Made by a program: the position numbers and the translations under genes. The notes beneath the pieces are model-generated. The model was not told where the DNA came from. It saw nothing but the letters and a program-made list of their open reading frames with translations, and did not search any database. 64,000 nucleotides of DNA from JBNAGF01 sp049801055 (lineage in GTDB: Bacteria; Pseudomonadota; Alphaproteobacteria; Rhodobacterales; Rhodobacteraceae), in assembly GCF_049801055.1 (NCBI RefSeq), contig NZ_JBNAGF010000002.1:372001-436000 (forward strand), read 5' to 3'. Positions 35,707 through 45,399 of the stretch are shown in pieces. Every line of letters begins with the position of its first letter. Positions within the stretch are counted from its first letter, which is position 1.

Positions 35707-37671
35707 TCACTTGTTGGCGCGATTTTCGATCAGATTGTCGACCACAGAGGGGTCGGCAAGCGTCGAGGTGTCGCCAAGGCTTCCATAGTCGTTCTCGGCG
35801 ATCTTGCGCAGGATACGGCGCATGATCTTGCCCGAACGGGTCTTGGGCAGGCCCGGCGCCCACTGGATCACGTCGGGGCTGGCAATCGGGCCGATCTCGG
35901 TGCGGACCCAGGTGCGCAGCTCCTTGAGTAGATCGTCCGAGGGCTCGCGATCGTTCATCAGGGTGACATAGCAGTAAATGCCCTGACCCTTGATCTCGTG
36001 CGGGTATCCGACAACGGCGGCTTCGGCGACGGCGGCATGTGCCACCAGTGCACTTTCGACCTCGGCCGTGCCCATCCGGTGGCCCGATACGTTGATTACG
36101 TCATCGACACGACCGGTGATCCAGTAGTCGCCATCGGCATCCCGGCGGCAGCCGTCCCCGGCAAAGTAGTAGCCCTTGTAGTCGGCGAAATAGGTTTTCT
36201 CGAAGCGCTCGTGATCGCCCCAGACGGTGCGCATCTGCGCCGGCCAGCTGTCCTGAATGCACAGAACGCCTTCGACACCGTTGCCCTCGATCTGTTCCCC
36301 GGAATGGGGATCCAGAACCACCGGGTTGACACCAAAGAACGGCTTCATGGCAGATCCGGGCTTGGTTGCGTGCGCGCCGGGCAGGGGGGTCATCATGTGG
36401 CCGCCGGTTTCGGTCTGCCACCATGTGTCGACGATGGGGCAGTTCCCCTTGCCGACAACGTCGTTATACCAGTTCCAAGCTTCCGGGTTGATGGGTTCAC
36501 CCACAGTGCCGAGGATGCGCAGGCTGGACAGGTCATGCTTTTCGACCCATTCCGGCCCTTGACCCATCAGCGCGCGAATCGCGGTCGGCGCGGTGTAGAA
36601 CTGATTGACCTTGTGCTTGGCGCAGACTTCCCAGAACCGGCCTGCGTCGGGGTAGGTCGGGACGCCTTCGAACATCAGCGTGGTCGCGCCATTGGCAAGC
36701 GGACCATAGACGATATAGCTGTGTCCGGTCACCCAACCCACATCGGCCGTGCACCAGAAGATGTCGCCGTCGTGATAGTCAAACGTGTATTGGTGGGTCA
36801 TCGCCGCATAAACGATGTAACCACCGGTCGAATGCACAACGCCTTTTGGCTGTCCGGTCGAGCCGGAAGTGTAGAGGATGAACAGCGGGTCTTCTGCATC
36901 CATCTCGGCGGGTTTGGAGTAGTCATCTGCCTCCAGCGCCAGCTCGTTGTAGTCGAAGTCGCGCCCGTCAACCCAGGTGGTCTGACCGCCGGTCCGCTTG
37001 ACCACCAGGCATTTGACAGTGTCCTTACAGTGCAGCAGGGCCGCATCGGCATTGGATTTCAGCGGCGTCTTGCGGCCACCACGGGGGGCTTCGTCGGCAG
37101 TGATAACGACTTTGGCGTCGCAACCATTCACCCGCGCCGCCAGAGCGTCGGGCGAGAACCCTGCAAAGACGATCGAGTGGATGGCGCCGATACGGGCGCA
37201 GGCCAGCATGGCATAGGCAGCTTCGGGGATCATCGGGAGGTAGATGATCACGCGGTCGCCTTTGCGCACGCCAAGATCTTCGAGAATGTTTGCCATCCGG
37301 CAGACACGGCGGTGCAGGTCATTATAAGAGATGCTCTGCGCCTGTTCCTTGGGATCATCCGGTTCAAAGATGATGGCGGTCTGATTGCCGCGGGCGGGCA
37401 GGTGACGATCGATGCAGTTGGCCGAAACATTCAGGGTTCCGTCTTCGTACCACTTGATGTCGATATTGCCGGGCTCAAAGCTGGTGTTCTTTACCTTGGT
37501 ATAGGGCTTGATCCACTCGACGCGCTTGCCGTGTTCATCCCAGAAGGCTTCGGGATCAGCGATCGATGCAGCATACATCTCGTTATACTTGGCCTCGTCG
37601 GCATGGGCGCGGGCGACCATTTCCGATGAAGGCGGGTAAACCAGGTTTTCGGTCTTGGCTGCAGATGTCAT
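35707..37671 (-). CDS. acs: Acetyl-CoA synthetase
   Basis: 654 residues, standard length. ANL-superfamily motifs: YTSGSTGQPKG (ATP loop), WWQTETGG, ITGRVDDVINVSGHRMG (hinge), and TRSGKIMRRILR with the acylatable Lys. It activates acetate with ATP and CoA, yielding AMP, acetyl-CoA and PPi. It opens the acs-adk-DUF4212-symporter-DUF294-exonuclease run and has GGGAGGAC before the ATG. Confidence 0.96.
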   Translation of the reverse strand: MTSAAKTENLVYPPSSEMVARAHADEAKYNEMYAASIADPEAFWDEHGKRVEWIKPYTKVKNTSFEPGNIDIKWYEDGTLNVSANCIDRHLPARGNQTAIIFEPDDPKEQAQSISYNDLHRRVCRMANILEDLGVRKGDRVIIYLPMIPEAAYAMLACARIGAIHSIVFAGFSPDALAARVNGCDAKVVITADEAPRGGRKTPLKSNADAALLHCKDTVKCLVVKRTGGQTTWVDGRDFDYNELALEADDYSKPAEMDAEDPLFILYTSGSTGQPKGVVHSTGGYIVYAAMTHQYTFDYHDGDIFWCTADVGWVTGHSYIVYGPLANGATTLMFEGVPTYPDAGRFWEVCAKHKVNQFYTAPTAIRALMGQGPEWVEKHDLSSLRILGTVGEPINPEAWNWYNDVVGKGNCPIVDTWWQTETGGHMMTPLPGAHATKPGSAMKPFFGVNPVVLDPHSGEQIEGNGVEGVLCIQDSWPAQMRTVWGDHERFEKTYFADYKGYYFAGDGCRRDADGDYWITGRVDDVINVSGHRMGTAEVESALVAHAAVAEAAVVGYPHEIKGQGIYCYVTLMNDREPSDDLLKELRTWVRTEIGPIASPDVIQWAPGLPKTRSGKIMRRILRKIAENDYGSLGDTSTLADPSVVDNLIENRANK

Positions 37672-38166
37672 GAGGTCCTCCCCTTTGACGTGTCACTCCA
37701 ATGGTTGTTCACCGGCCCGGATTGGCGGAAATCGGTGAAATCCATCCCTGCGCAGATAATAGTCGTCAGTGAAAATATTGAAATAACTAACGGTAAAACA
37801 ACGATTTGCTTGTAAAGAATTTTCGATTTTTCTTGTTGGTTGTAAATTTGGCCAAATTCAAAGGGTAAAACTCGTGCAAGTTCAACGGGCTTTCTGTCAA
37901 CGCTTCAAAGAGGCAAATGGCGGGTCACTGGGCGCTCAGGGGTAATCGAATGATGCGGAACAGACCCGGTGGTGTGACATATTGTTTCGGTATGCATATG
38001 CATACATCGGATTCGGCAACGTCCGCCCAATTTTTCGGCAGTGCGAGTCGCCGCGGTAAGAACCGCCCCATCAACCCGGTTTCAGGGACTTGGCAGCGCC
38101 GATTGTTGGCGCTAGCTTGGCGCTCAAGCGGGCGAGACACAGCCCCGCAATAATGGGAGATATCTG
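37672..38166. promoter_or_regulatory. Divergent intergenic region acs / dctP
   Basis: About 495 bp without a gene. It includes a relatively AT-rich stretch (37755-37870) upstream of acs that probably carries its promoter. No operator is recognised with confidence. GGGAGA at 38154-38159 is the ribosome site of dctP. Confidence 0.45.
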
Positions 38167-39183
38167 ATGAACAAGTTGTTGACCGGCGCCGCCGTGGCCG
38201 CGCTGACATGTGCTTTTGTAACCGAGGCTGCCGCGCTCGAATGGAACGTTTCGGTTTGGGGCAAGCGCCGGGCTTTCACCGAACATGTTGAAAAGCTGGC
38301 CGAACTGGTCAGCGAAAAGACCGGCGGCGATTTCACCCTGAACGTCAGCTATGGCGGTTTGTCGAAGCCAAAGGAAAACCTTGACGGAATCTCGATCGGG
38401 GCATTCGAAATGGCGCAGTTCTGCGCCGGCTACCACCGTGACAAGAACAGGGCAATTACTGTGCTGGAGTTGCCATTCCTCGGGGTGAACACGCTGGAAG
38501 AAGAAGTGGCTGTCAGCCACGCTGTTTACGAGCACCCGGCAGTGATGGATGAAATGGCGCAGTGGAATGCGCGCATCATCATGACCTCACCAATGCCGCA
38601 GTATAACATCGTCGGAACCGGCGAGCCGCGCGACCAGCTGGCGGATTTCGACGGTATGCGTGTGCGCGCGACCGGTGGTCTGGGACAGGCGTTCGAAGCC
38701 GTTGGCGGCGTGCCGACCTCGGTGCCGGCCACCGAGGCATACAATGCCATGGAATCCGGCGTTGTTGACACGGTTGCCTTTGCCCAGCATGCCCATCTCA
38801 GCTTTGGCACCATCAACCGGGCCGACTGGTGGACTGCAAACCTCAACCCCGGCACCGTGAACTGCCCGGTTGTGGTCAACATCGAGGCTTATGAGGCATT
38901 GAGCGCCGAGCACAAGGAAGCACTGAACACCTCCATTCCGGAGGCCATCGATCACTACCTGGCCAACTATGGCACCCTGCTCGACAAGTGGGACGGTGTG
39001 CTGAGTGAAAAAGGGGTCGAAAAGGTCATGATCGAAGAGGCGGTGCTCGACGAGTTCCGGGCCAAGGCGGCCGACCCGATCCGCGAGAAGTGGATTGCGG
39101 ACATGACCGGCCAGGGTCTGCCTGCACAGGATCTTTATGATCTGGTGCAGATCACCTTGAAACAGTCCCGCGGCGGCAACTGA
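38167..39183 (+). CDS. dctP: TRAP transporter substrate-binding protein (DctP family)
   Basis: 338 residues with a signal peptide (cleavage near AAA-LE). The typical DctP flow is visible: YNVSYGGL-like LNVSYGGLSKPKENLDGISI, FDGMRVRATGGLGQAFEAVG with the conserved Arg, and VPATEAYNAMESGVVD. It is the periplasmic capture subunit for an organic acid or related ligand. It is followed by an attenuator hairpin and then the membrane subunits. Confidence 0.92.
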   Translation: MNKLLTGAAVAALTCAFVTEAAALEWNVSVWGKRRAFTEHVEKLAELVSEKTGGDFTLNVSYGGLSKPKENLDGISIGAFEMAQFCAGYHRDKNRAITVLELPFLGVNTLEEEVAVSHAVYEHPAVMDEMAQWNARIIMTSPMPQYNIVGTGEPRDQLADFDGMRVRATGGLGQAFEAVGGVPTSVPATEAYNAMESGVVDTVAFAQHAHLSFGTINRADWWTANLNPGTVNCPVVVNIEAYEALSAEHKEALNTSIPEAIDHYLANYGTLLDKWDGVLSEKGVEKVMIEEAVLDEFRAKAADPIREKWIADMTGQGLPAQDLYDLVQITLKQSRGGN

Positions 39184-39202
39184 TCCCGCCTGAAACGCAA
39201 TC

Positions 39203-39234
39203 GCGCCCCGGATAACCCCGGGGCGCTACGTTTT
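39203..39234 (+). terminator. Hairpin/attenuator after dctP
   Basis: GCGCCCCGG (39203-39211) pairs with CCGGGGCGC (39218-39226) and is followed by TACGTTTT. A partial terminator here would give more binding protein than membrane subunits. Confidence 0.7.
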
Positions 39235-39375
39235 GGCGGTTCGGTTTGCCCTTCTTGGCCTGGCGAGAGTCAGGCCGGGCAAATACTGGCTCACAGGGGG
39301 GGCATTACGCGCGTTTCGACGCGGTCACCCGATGATCCGGTCTGAGATTGACCACGGTAACAGGAGCGGCAGGCA

Positions 39376-40041
39376 ATGGCAGGACATGCCTCGGTGCTGG
39401 AAGATGACAGCCTTCTGAGCCGTATCGACACATCCCTATTGCGACTGGAACGGCTGTTGGCGCTGATCAGCGGGTTGGCCGTGTTCAGCCTGATGGTTCT
39501 GGCCGTGATTTCAGTAGGCGGGCGCAACGCGGCGAATATGCCGTTGCCCGGCTATGTGGATTGGATCGAACAGGCCATGCCACTGATCGCGTTTCTCGGA
39601 ATTTCCTACGTGCAGAGGGACGGCGGACATATCCGCATGGATATTCTGATCAGCCGGTTACACGGACGGGCGCTGTGGTTCTTTGAACTGGTGTCCGTTT
39701 TGCTGATCCTGCTCTTGATGCTTGCGTTGGTCTGGGGCAGTTGGTCGCATTTTGACCGCTCATTCGACTGGTCGGCGCCAATGTGGAGCCGGGACAGCTC
39801 CATCGACATCGGAATCCCCCTATGGCCCGCCAAGTTGCTGGCACCAGTGGCGTTCTCTGTTCTCAGCCTGCGGCTGGTTCTGCAGGCCTGGGGCTATGGG
39901 CGTGCCTTTCTGCTGGGGCTCAAGAATCCGGTCGCGGTGCCTCTGATTCAGGATACGGCGGCACAGGCTGCCGCCGAGGCCGAGCAGCTGGACGGGGCGA
40001 TAGGCAATCCCGGCAACGAACCCAATGGCGGGCAGGGGTAG
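39376..40041 (+). CDS. dctQ: TRAP transporter small permease (DctQ)
   Basis: 221 residues with four membrane segments (ALISGLAVFSLMVLAVISVG, then around 75-95, 108-125 and 155-175). The DctQ signature ISYVQRDGGHIRMDIL is clear. It forms the small membrane subunit of the TRAP system and lies 6 bp before dctM. The C-terminal tail is acidic. Confidence 0.9.
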   Translation: MAGHASVLEDDSLLSRIDTSLLRLERLLALISGLAVFSLMVLAVISVGGRNAANMPLPGYVDWIEQAMPLIAFLGISYVQRDGGHIRMDILISRLHGRALWFFELVSVLLILLLMLALVWGSWSHFDRSFDWSAPMWSRDSSIDIGIPLWPAKLLAPVAFSVLSLRLVLQAWGYGRAFLLGLKNPVAVPLIQDTAAQAAAEAEQLDGAIGNPGNEPNGGQG

Positions 40042-40047
40042 CGGCAC

Positions 40048-41451
40048 ATGGACACGATCGATATCGGGCTTTGGGTCACAGGTGGCCTGCTGGTGATGGT
40101 ACTCTTGGGAATGCGGGTGGCTTTTGCAGCCGGTCTTGCCGGGCTGGTGGGGCTGACGTGGATCTTCTGGGCCAAATTCGGTTATGACCCTGCGCGTTTC
40201 GGCAAGGCGCTGACGGTGTCCATAAAGACGGCCGGACAGGTGCCTCATTCCAAGGTGGCCTCTCATACGCTGAGCCTGATTCCGACCTTCATCCTGATCG
40301 GGTATCTGGCCTATTATGCCGGGCTGACCCGGGCCCTGTTCGAGGCCGCCAAACGCTGGTTGGCCTGGGTGCCGGGCGGTTTGGCGGTTTCGACGGTTTT
40401 TGCGACCGCAGGCTTTGCCGCCGTGTCCGGCGCCTCGGTGGCCACTTCAGCCGTGTTTGCCCGGATCGCCATCCCGGAAATGCTGAAGATCGGGTATAAC
40501 AAACGCTTTGCGGCCGGGGTCGTGGCCGCAGGCGGCACGCTGGCCTCGTTGATCCCGCCGTCGGCGATTCTTGTGATTTACGCCATCATCGTTGAGCAGG
40601 ACGTTGGTAAACTGCTACTGGCTGGGTTCATCCCCGGTGCCTTTTCCGCTGTTATCTATGGGCTGCTGATCGTGGGCATCGCGATGATCTTCAAATCCGT
40701 CGGCCCGCCGGTCAGGGGCTTCACGTGGAAGCAGCGATTTGCGGCCTTGCCCGGCGCGCTTCCCATCGTGATGGTGATCGTGATCATCATCTGTTTTGTC
40801 TACAATCCCTTTGGCGAGCAGGCCTGGGGAACGCCGACCGAGGGCGGAGCGATCGGTGCCTTCATAGTGTTCTGTTTCGCGCTGGTGCGGGGTATGCGCT
40901 GGGAGCAGTTCAAGTCCGCCTTGCTGGAAACCGCAAAACTGACCGCGATGATCTTTTCGATCATCTGGGGCGTCCTGATCTACGTGCGCTTTCTCGGATT
41001 TGCGGATTTGCCCGGGGCGTTTTCGGACTGGATCACTTCGCTCGCCATGTCTCCGATGCTGATCCTGATCTGCATCCTGCTGGCTTATGCCGTTCTGGGC
41101 ATGTTTATGGATGCGATCGGGATGCTGCTGCTGACGCTTCCGGTGGTCTACCCAGCGGTGATGGCTCTGAACGGTGGCGAAACGGTGAGCGCAGCCGACA
41201 GCGCGTTTGGAATGTCTGGGCCGATGTGTGCGATCTGGTTTGGTATTCTGGTGGTGAAAATGGCCGAGTTCTGCCTGATCACGCCGCCGATAGGGCTGAA
41301 CTGTTTTGTTGTGGCCGGCGTGCGCCCCGACCTCAGCGTGCAGGACGTTTTCCGGGGCGTTATGCCGTTTTTCGTGGCCGATGCCGTGACCATTTCCCTA
41401 TTGGTCGCTTTCCCGGCAATCGTGCTCTATCTGCCGTCTTTGGCGGGGTAG
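40048..41451 (+). CDS. dctM: TRAP transporter large permease (DctM)
   Basis: 467 residues, about 12 membrane segments. Family landmarks: GMRVAFAAGLAGLVG, ATSAVFARIAIPEMLK, AGGTLASLIPPSAILVIYAI, and the C-terminal ITPPIGLNCFVVAGV. It carries out Na+-driven transport with DctP and DctQ. One amphipathic stretch near residue 230 is longer than usual. Confidence 0.92.
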   Translation: MDTIDIGLWVTGGLLVMVLLGMRVAFAAGLAGLVGLTWIFWAKFGYDPARFGKALTVSIKTAGQVPHSKVASHTLSLIPTFILIGYLAYYAGLTRALFEAAKRWLAWVPGGLAVSTVFATAGFAAVSGASVATSAVFARIAIPEMLKIGYNKRFAAGVVAAGGTLASLIPPSAILVIYAIIVEQDVGKLLLAGFIPGAFSAVIYGLLIVGIAMIFKSVGPPVRGFTWKQRFAALPGALPIVMVIVIIICFVYNPFGEQAWGTPTEGGAIGAFIVFCFALVRGMRWEQFKSALLETAKLTAMIFSIIWGVLIYVRFLGFADLPGAFSDWITSLAMSPMLILICILLAYAVLGMFMDAIGMLLLTLPVVYPAVMALNGGETVSAADSAFGMSGPMCAIWFGILVVKMAEFCLITPPIGLNCFVVAGVRPDLSVQDVFRGVMPFFVADAVTISLLVAFPAIVLYLPSLAG

Positions 41452-41540
41452 CCAGCAAGCGATAGTTTGAAAAAAATTGCGCCGCTCTAAATCGAACTGT
41501 TGAAATGAAATCCGATCCCGCCTAATGCCTCGGCGAACGG

Positions 41541-43037
41541 ATGGGGGACATCATGGCCAACCGCGATCTCGAACCACGCCACCTTGACACGCTGGACCGT
41601 GATCTCGGTCGGTTTGCCAACCTAGAGAAGGCCACCGCATATGTCGGTCGCCCGGTTGTCGGAACCAGTATCGCCTTTGCATTCATGCTGCTTGCCGCAC
41701 TCGCCGCGGCGATCTTCTTCGGCCAGTCCAACAACGGCATGATCGTGGTGATAGCAGCAGCCATCGGCGCATACATGGCGATCAATATCGGGGCAAACGA
41801 CGTCGCCAACAACATGGGGCCGGCGGTTGGTGCCAACGCCATGACCATGGGCGGCGCGATCATCGTTGCGGCGGTTTTCGAAAGCGCTGGCGCCTTGATT
41901 GCCGGCGGAGACGTGGTCTCGACGATAGCCAAAGGTATCATTGCCCCTGAGAGCATGGGTTCTCCTGACGTATTTATCTGGGCAATGATGGCAGCGCTAC
42001 TGTCCTCGGCCCTTTGGGTGAACCTCGCCACATGGGTCGGCGCACCGGTTTCGACCACCCATTCCGTTGTGGGTGGTGTCATGGGGGCCGGTATTGCTGC
42101 CGCCGGGTTTGGAGCGGTCAGCTGGGGCACCATGAGCAAGATTGCTGCAAGCTGGGTGATTTCGCCTGTTCTGGGCGGTCTCATCGCGGCCGGTTTCCTG
42201 TGGTTCATCAAGGCCCGCATCATCTATCAGCCCGACAAGATCGCCGCCGCCCGCAAGTGGGTGCCGATGCTGGTGGGCATCATGGCGGGGGCTTTTGCGT
42301 CCTACCTCGCGCTCAAGGGCCTGAAGAAGATCGTCAAGATCGACCTCGGTTCCGCGCTGATGATCGGGGCGGCTGCGGGCGCGCTTGTCTGGGTGGTGAT
42401 GATCCCGGTGATCAAACGCCAGTCCGAGGGGTTGGAGAACCGCAACAAGTCCCTCAAGGTCCTGTTCGGAATTCCGCTTATCGTTTCTGCGGCGCTTTTG
42501 AGCTTTGCGCATGGCGCCAATGATGTGGCGAATGCCGTCGGACCGCTGGCAGCAATTGTTCAGGCCTCGGACACAGGTTCGTTCACACAGGCCGTTTCGA
42601 TTCCCTATTGGGTGATGATTATCGGAGCATTCGGAATATCGTTCGGGCTGTTCCTGTTCGGCCCCAAACTGATCCGGATGGTTGGCAGCCAGATCACCAA
42701 GCTGAATCCGATGCGCGCCTATTGCGTGGCCTTGTCCGCCGCGATCACGGTGATCGTCGCCAGTTGGCTTGGCCTTCCCGTCAGCTCTACGCATATCGCC
42801 GTAGGCGGCGTATTTGGTGTGGGTTTCTTCCGTGAATGGGATGCAGAACGGCGGCTGAAAGCGGCACGCATGGCAATCCCCGACCGCCCTGTGCTTGGGC
42901 CGGAGGAACGCCGCCGGCGCAAGCTGGTGCGTCGGGCGCATTTCCTGACTATCGCAGCCGCATGGGTGATCACTGTGCCCGCGGCGGCTGTTCTGTCTGC
43001 CGTGATCTTCGCTGGAATACGGATGGTAACCGGTTAA
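41541..43037 (+). CDS. pit: Inorganic phosphate transporter, PiT family
   Basis: 498 residues with the duplicated PiT signature: GANDVANNMGPAVGANAMT in the N-terminal half and AHGANDVANAVGPLAAIV in the C-terminal half, and VSTTHSVVGGVMGAG / VSSTHIAVGGVFGVG. It imports phosphate with H+ or Na+ at low affinity. ATG 41553 is an alternative start nearer to a GGGGGA. Confidence 0.92.
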   Translation: MGDIMANRDLEPRHLDTLDRDLGRFANLEKATAYVGRPVVGTSIAFAFMLLAALAAAIFFGQSNNGMIVVIAAAIGAYMAINIGANDVANNMGPAVGANAMTMGGAIIVAAVFESAGALIAGGDVVSTIAKGIIAPESMGSPDVFIWAMMAALLSSALWVNLATWVGAPVSTTHSVVGGVMGAGIAAAGFGAVSWGTMSKIAASWVISPVLGGLIAAGFLWFIKARIIYQPDKIAAARKWVPMLVGIMAGAFASYLALKGLKKIVKIDLGSALMIGAAAGALVWVVMIPVIKRQSEGLENRNKSLKVLFGIPLIVSAALLSFAHGANDVANAVGPLAAIVQASDTGSFTQAVSIPYWVMIIGAFGISFGLFLFGPKLIRMVGSQITKLNPMRAYCVALSAAITVIVASWLGLPVSSTHIAVGGVFGVGFFREWDAERRLKAARMAIPDRPVLGPEERRRRKLVRRAHFLTIAAAWVITVPAAAVLSAVIFAGIRMVTG

Positions 43038-43657
43038 GCAGCGGCCGAAACCTCTCAATAGGTTGTGACTCAGGCGGCGCTTGATGAGTCACGCAACTTA
43101 AGGCCGCGCGATCGAAGAACCCGGCTTTTTCTGGATTATGTCTAAGTCATCCGCGATGTGGCGCGACAGATTGTCAGCCGAATAGGTGAATGGCGAAAGA
43201 CATGGCGTTTCATGATGGCACAATCCCTCGATTGGGTTTTGGCCGAGTGTGTAAGGATAAAGGTCACCAAATTCTGTTTAGTGCAGCTTGTTTACCCGGC
43301 GTTGCATTTGCGAACACTGGGCGAAGGATCTGACGAAAACTCGGATAATGTTAGACGGAATGATCTGTATAACGGTCATGATTTGCCCCCTGTGGTTAAC
43401 CTAACGTTAACCCAACTCTGCCACGCGTTCTGTGACCCTTTTCACACGCCGTGACATTTTCGGCGAACGCTGTCTTCTGACTGGTCAGATGATCACAAAC
43501 TTGGCGCAATGCACTGCCAGATGTACAAAAAAACCGACCGACGGCTGCGGCGTTATCGTCCGGCTCGACAATGTGGCAAGTTTTTTCTTTCAAAGCAGTC
43601 GGCCACGCTGTCGATTCTTGATGGATCTGGAATTTTGAAACCCACGGGTAGTGCTAC
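43038..43657. other. Intergenic region between pit and the sulfotransferase gene
   Basis: 620 bp, lower GC than the surroundings. No open frame has a ribosome site and protein-like composition. The only recognised site is a CtrA-type box at 43396-43411. Confidence 0.5.
43396..43411. promoter_or_regulatory. Candidate CtrA-binding site
   Basis: TTAACCTAACGTTAAC fits the alphaproteobacterial CtrA consensus TTAA-N7-TTAA exactly and lies in a palindrome GGTTAAC/GTTAACC (43394-43412). It is 247 bp upstream of the sulfotransferase start; no nearer gene is visible. Confidence 0.5.
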
Positions 43658-44281
43658 GTGATTTCTCACAAGTTCAAGACAGTCTTCGTGCATATTCCCA
43701 AGACCGGTGGACAGAGCGTCGAGACCTCATTTGTGCAGGCGCACGGTTTGACATGGGAAACCCGAAATGAACTTCTTCTGAGGGTCAACAAAGACCCTGC
43801 CTTAGGTCCTGAACGGTTGGCGCATCTTTATGCACAGGAATACTATGAAAAAGGACACATCAGCAGACAGTTGTATAGCGCGTATTTCAGTTTTGCCATT
43901 GTTCGCCATCCCTATGATCGGCTGCTGTCCGAATATAATTGGCGTTTCCGGCGGGGCGGTCCCGAGTTCGGTTCATTTCTGGACAGTGTAACAGATGATG
44001 ATTTCATTGACCGGAACCGCCACATGCGGCCTCAGACCGCTTATGTGACAAACCCGGAAGGAGAAATCATCGTCGACGAGATTGTTAGATTTGAAGAAAT
44101 CGGAAAACGGATCCCCGAAATCCTCGCAGCCCGGATTGGTGTTCCGACAGGCTTGCCACATGTCAACTGGTCAAAATCGGCTTCGCGGCTGAAGCACATA
44201 CCGAAGTCTCACCTGAAACGTGTCCATGAGATGTATGAAGACGATTTCGAGCTCTTCGGATTTGAGAGTGCCGCAGAGTGA
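43658..44281 (+). CDS. Sulfotransferase family 2 protein
   Basis: 207 residues, cytosolic or peripheral. The 5'-phosphosulfate loop FVHIPKTGGQSVE is at residues 10-22 and the 3'-phosphate site is IVRHPYDRLLSEYNWR near residue 76. It would transfer sulfate from PAPS to a carbohydrate or similar acceptor. It stands alone after a long AT-richer intergenic region, and may be a mobile accessory gene. Confidence 0.85.
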   Translation: MISHKFKTVFVHIPKTGGQSVETSFVQAHGLTWETRNELLLRVNKDPALGPERLAHLYAQEYYEKGHISRQLYSAYFSFAIVRHPYDRLLSEYNWRFRRGGPEFGSFLDSVTDDDFIDRNRHMRPQTAYVTNPEGEIIVDEIVRFEEIGKRIPEILAARIGVPTGLPHVNWSKSASRLKHIPKSHLKRVHEMYEDDFELFGFESAAE

Positions 44282-44321
44282 GCCGATATCGCGCGATTTG
44301 CTGGACCTAACCAAGACCTGT

Positions 44322-44365
44322 TCAAAAGAAAACAGGGTCAGTATCTGCTCAAGACACTGACCCTG
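44322..44365 (-). terminator. Terminator of tRNA-Asn
   Basis: Read on the minus strand, CAGGGTCAGT and ACTGACCCTG (44356-44365 and 44333-44342) form a 10-bp stem with a 13-base loop and are followed by TTTTCTTTT. Confidence 0.85.
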
Positions 44366-44376
44366 TGGGAAACTTT

Positions 44377-44451
44377 TGGCTCCGGCGGTAGGGATCGAAC
44401 CTACGACCAATTGATTAACAGTCAACTGCTCTACCGCTGAGCTACGCCGGA
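44377..44451 (-). tRNA. tRNA-Asn (anticodon GTT)
   Basis: 75 nt including encoded CCA. The acceptor stem TCCGGCG/CGCCGGA is perfect, the anticodon loop is CTGTTAA with GTT, and the T loop GGTTCGATCC is standard. A terminator follows it. Confidence 0.97.
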
Positions 44452-45105
44452 ACGGTGCAGGCGATATATCAATCTCGAATCCGGGCGTCCAGAGGGGAAA
44501 TGTGGTTTTTTGCGCCGCGCGATCTGCAGAAAACGGAGGGTAGGGAACGAGGGTCTGCAGCGCTGATCCGGCCCCGTAAACAGGCCAGGTGACCTGATTG
44601 CCGAACGATCTGGCTGGGATCAAAAATACGGTGTTTTCGGTAGGCAGTAGTGATCTGCCTGCATCCGACGGCCTCCTTTTCGGGGGAATGACCGACTGCG
44701 CGCACGACGGAACCACTGGCCGCGCGTTGGTCTTGCCGAGGATGCTATGCACGAAACCGGGATCCCGCCGGGCCCACTCGCCTCGGCAAAGCGGTCTTCG
44801 TCGTGCATATCGGGGGAACGGAGGGCCCGGAGCGGTCGGCGTAAGATCGATCCTCCGGGCCAGCCCACTTCGTCTGTTCCTCGTTCCTTCGGTTCTCGCA
44901 GAGAATGGCCAATGTGGAAGAGTGCCCTCATGGATGCGGCAAAAACGCGCCAACCGGGGTTAATCTGACAATAATAGTAAACTTCCTGTGGTCATTTCTG
45001 AAAAAGCCGACTAAATCCATCGGAAATATACTGCCATGCCTCTGACCTGTGCGGCTGCGAAGGTGCCGCAGGCAAGGGCGGAAAACCAATCAGGAAGGCC
45101 AGACG
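44452..45105. other. Intergenic region between tRNA-Asn and bfd
   Basis: About 650 bp. Several long open frames exist by GC bias but overlap one another and show no family or ribosome site. The last 150 bp probably hold the bfd-bfr promoter; I did not find a convincing Irr, Fur or RirA box. Confidence 0.45.
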
Positions 45106-45399
45106 ATGATCGTGTGCCACTGCAAGAACATCACCGATCACGAGATCCACGCCGCCATCGACTGGATGCGCGCCTCTGATCCCGAGACCATCATCAGCCC
45201 CGGAAAGATCTATCATGCCCTTGGAAAATCTGCCGATTGTGGTGGCTGTATGCCACTTTTTCTCGACACGATGCGCGGCAATGATAACCTGAGTGTACCA
45301 AACAATTTACGGAACCTGCGCTCCGGCACACACAGGGAGATTTCACATGAAGGGCGATCCGAAGGTCATCGAGTATCTCAACAAGGCACTCCGTCATGA
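45106..45399 (+). CDS. bfd: Bacterioferritin-associated ferredoxin
   Basis: 97 residues. The [2Fe-2S] ligands follow the Bfd pattern: CHC near the start (MIVCHCKNITDHEI) and CGGC in SADCGGCMPLF. It reduces ferric iron in bacterioferritin so that it can be released. The frame runs 53 bases into bfr; the last ~18 residues are therefore encoded in overlap. AGGAAGG upstream of the ATG sets the start. Confidence 0.88.
   Translation: MIVCHCKNITDHEIHAAIDWMRASDPETIISPGKIYHALGKSADCGGCMPLFLDTMRGNDNLSVPNNLRNLRSGTHREISHEGRSEGHRVSQQGTPS

Noticed and set aside
37755..37870. Operator or riboswitch upstream of acs
   Set aside because: AT-rich strings are present but no consensus or stable fold could be supported by eye.
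43396..43638. Small frames on both strands near the CtrA-type site
   Set aside because: No ribosome sites, antisense to each other, and AT-rich non-coding composition.
44171..44953. 260-aa minus-strand frame
   Set aside because: It runs through the tRNA-Asn gene and antisense to the sulfotransferase gene, and its composition is that of GC-driven shadow frames.
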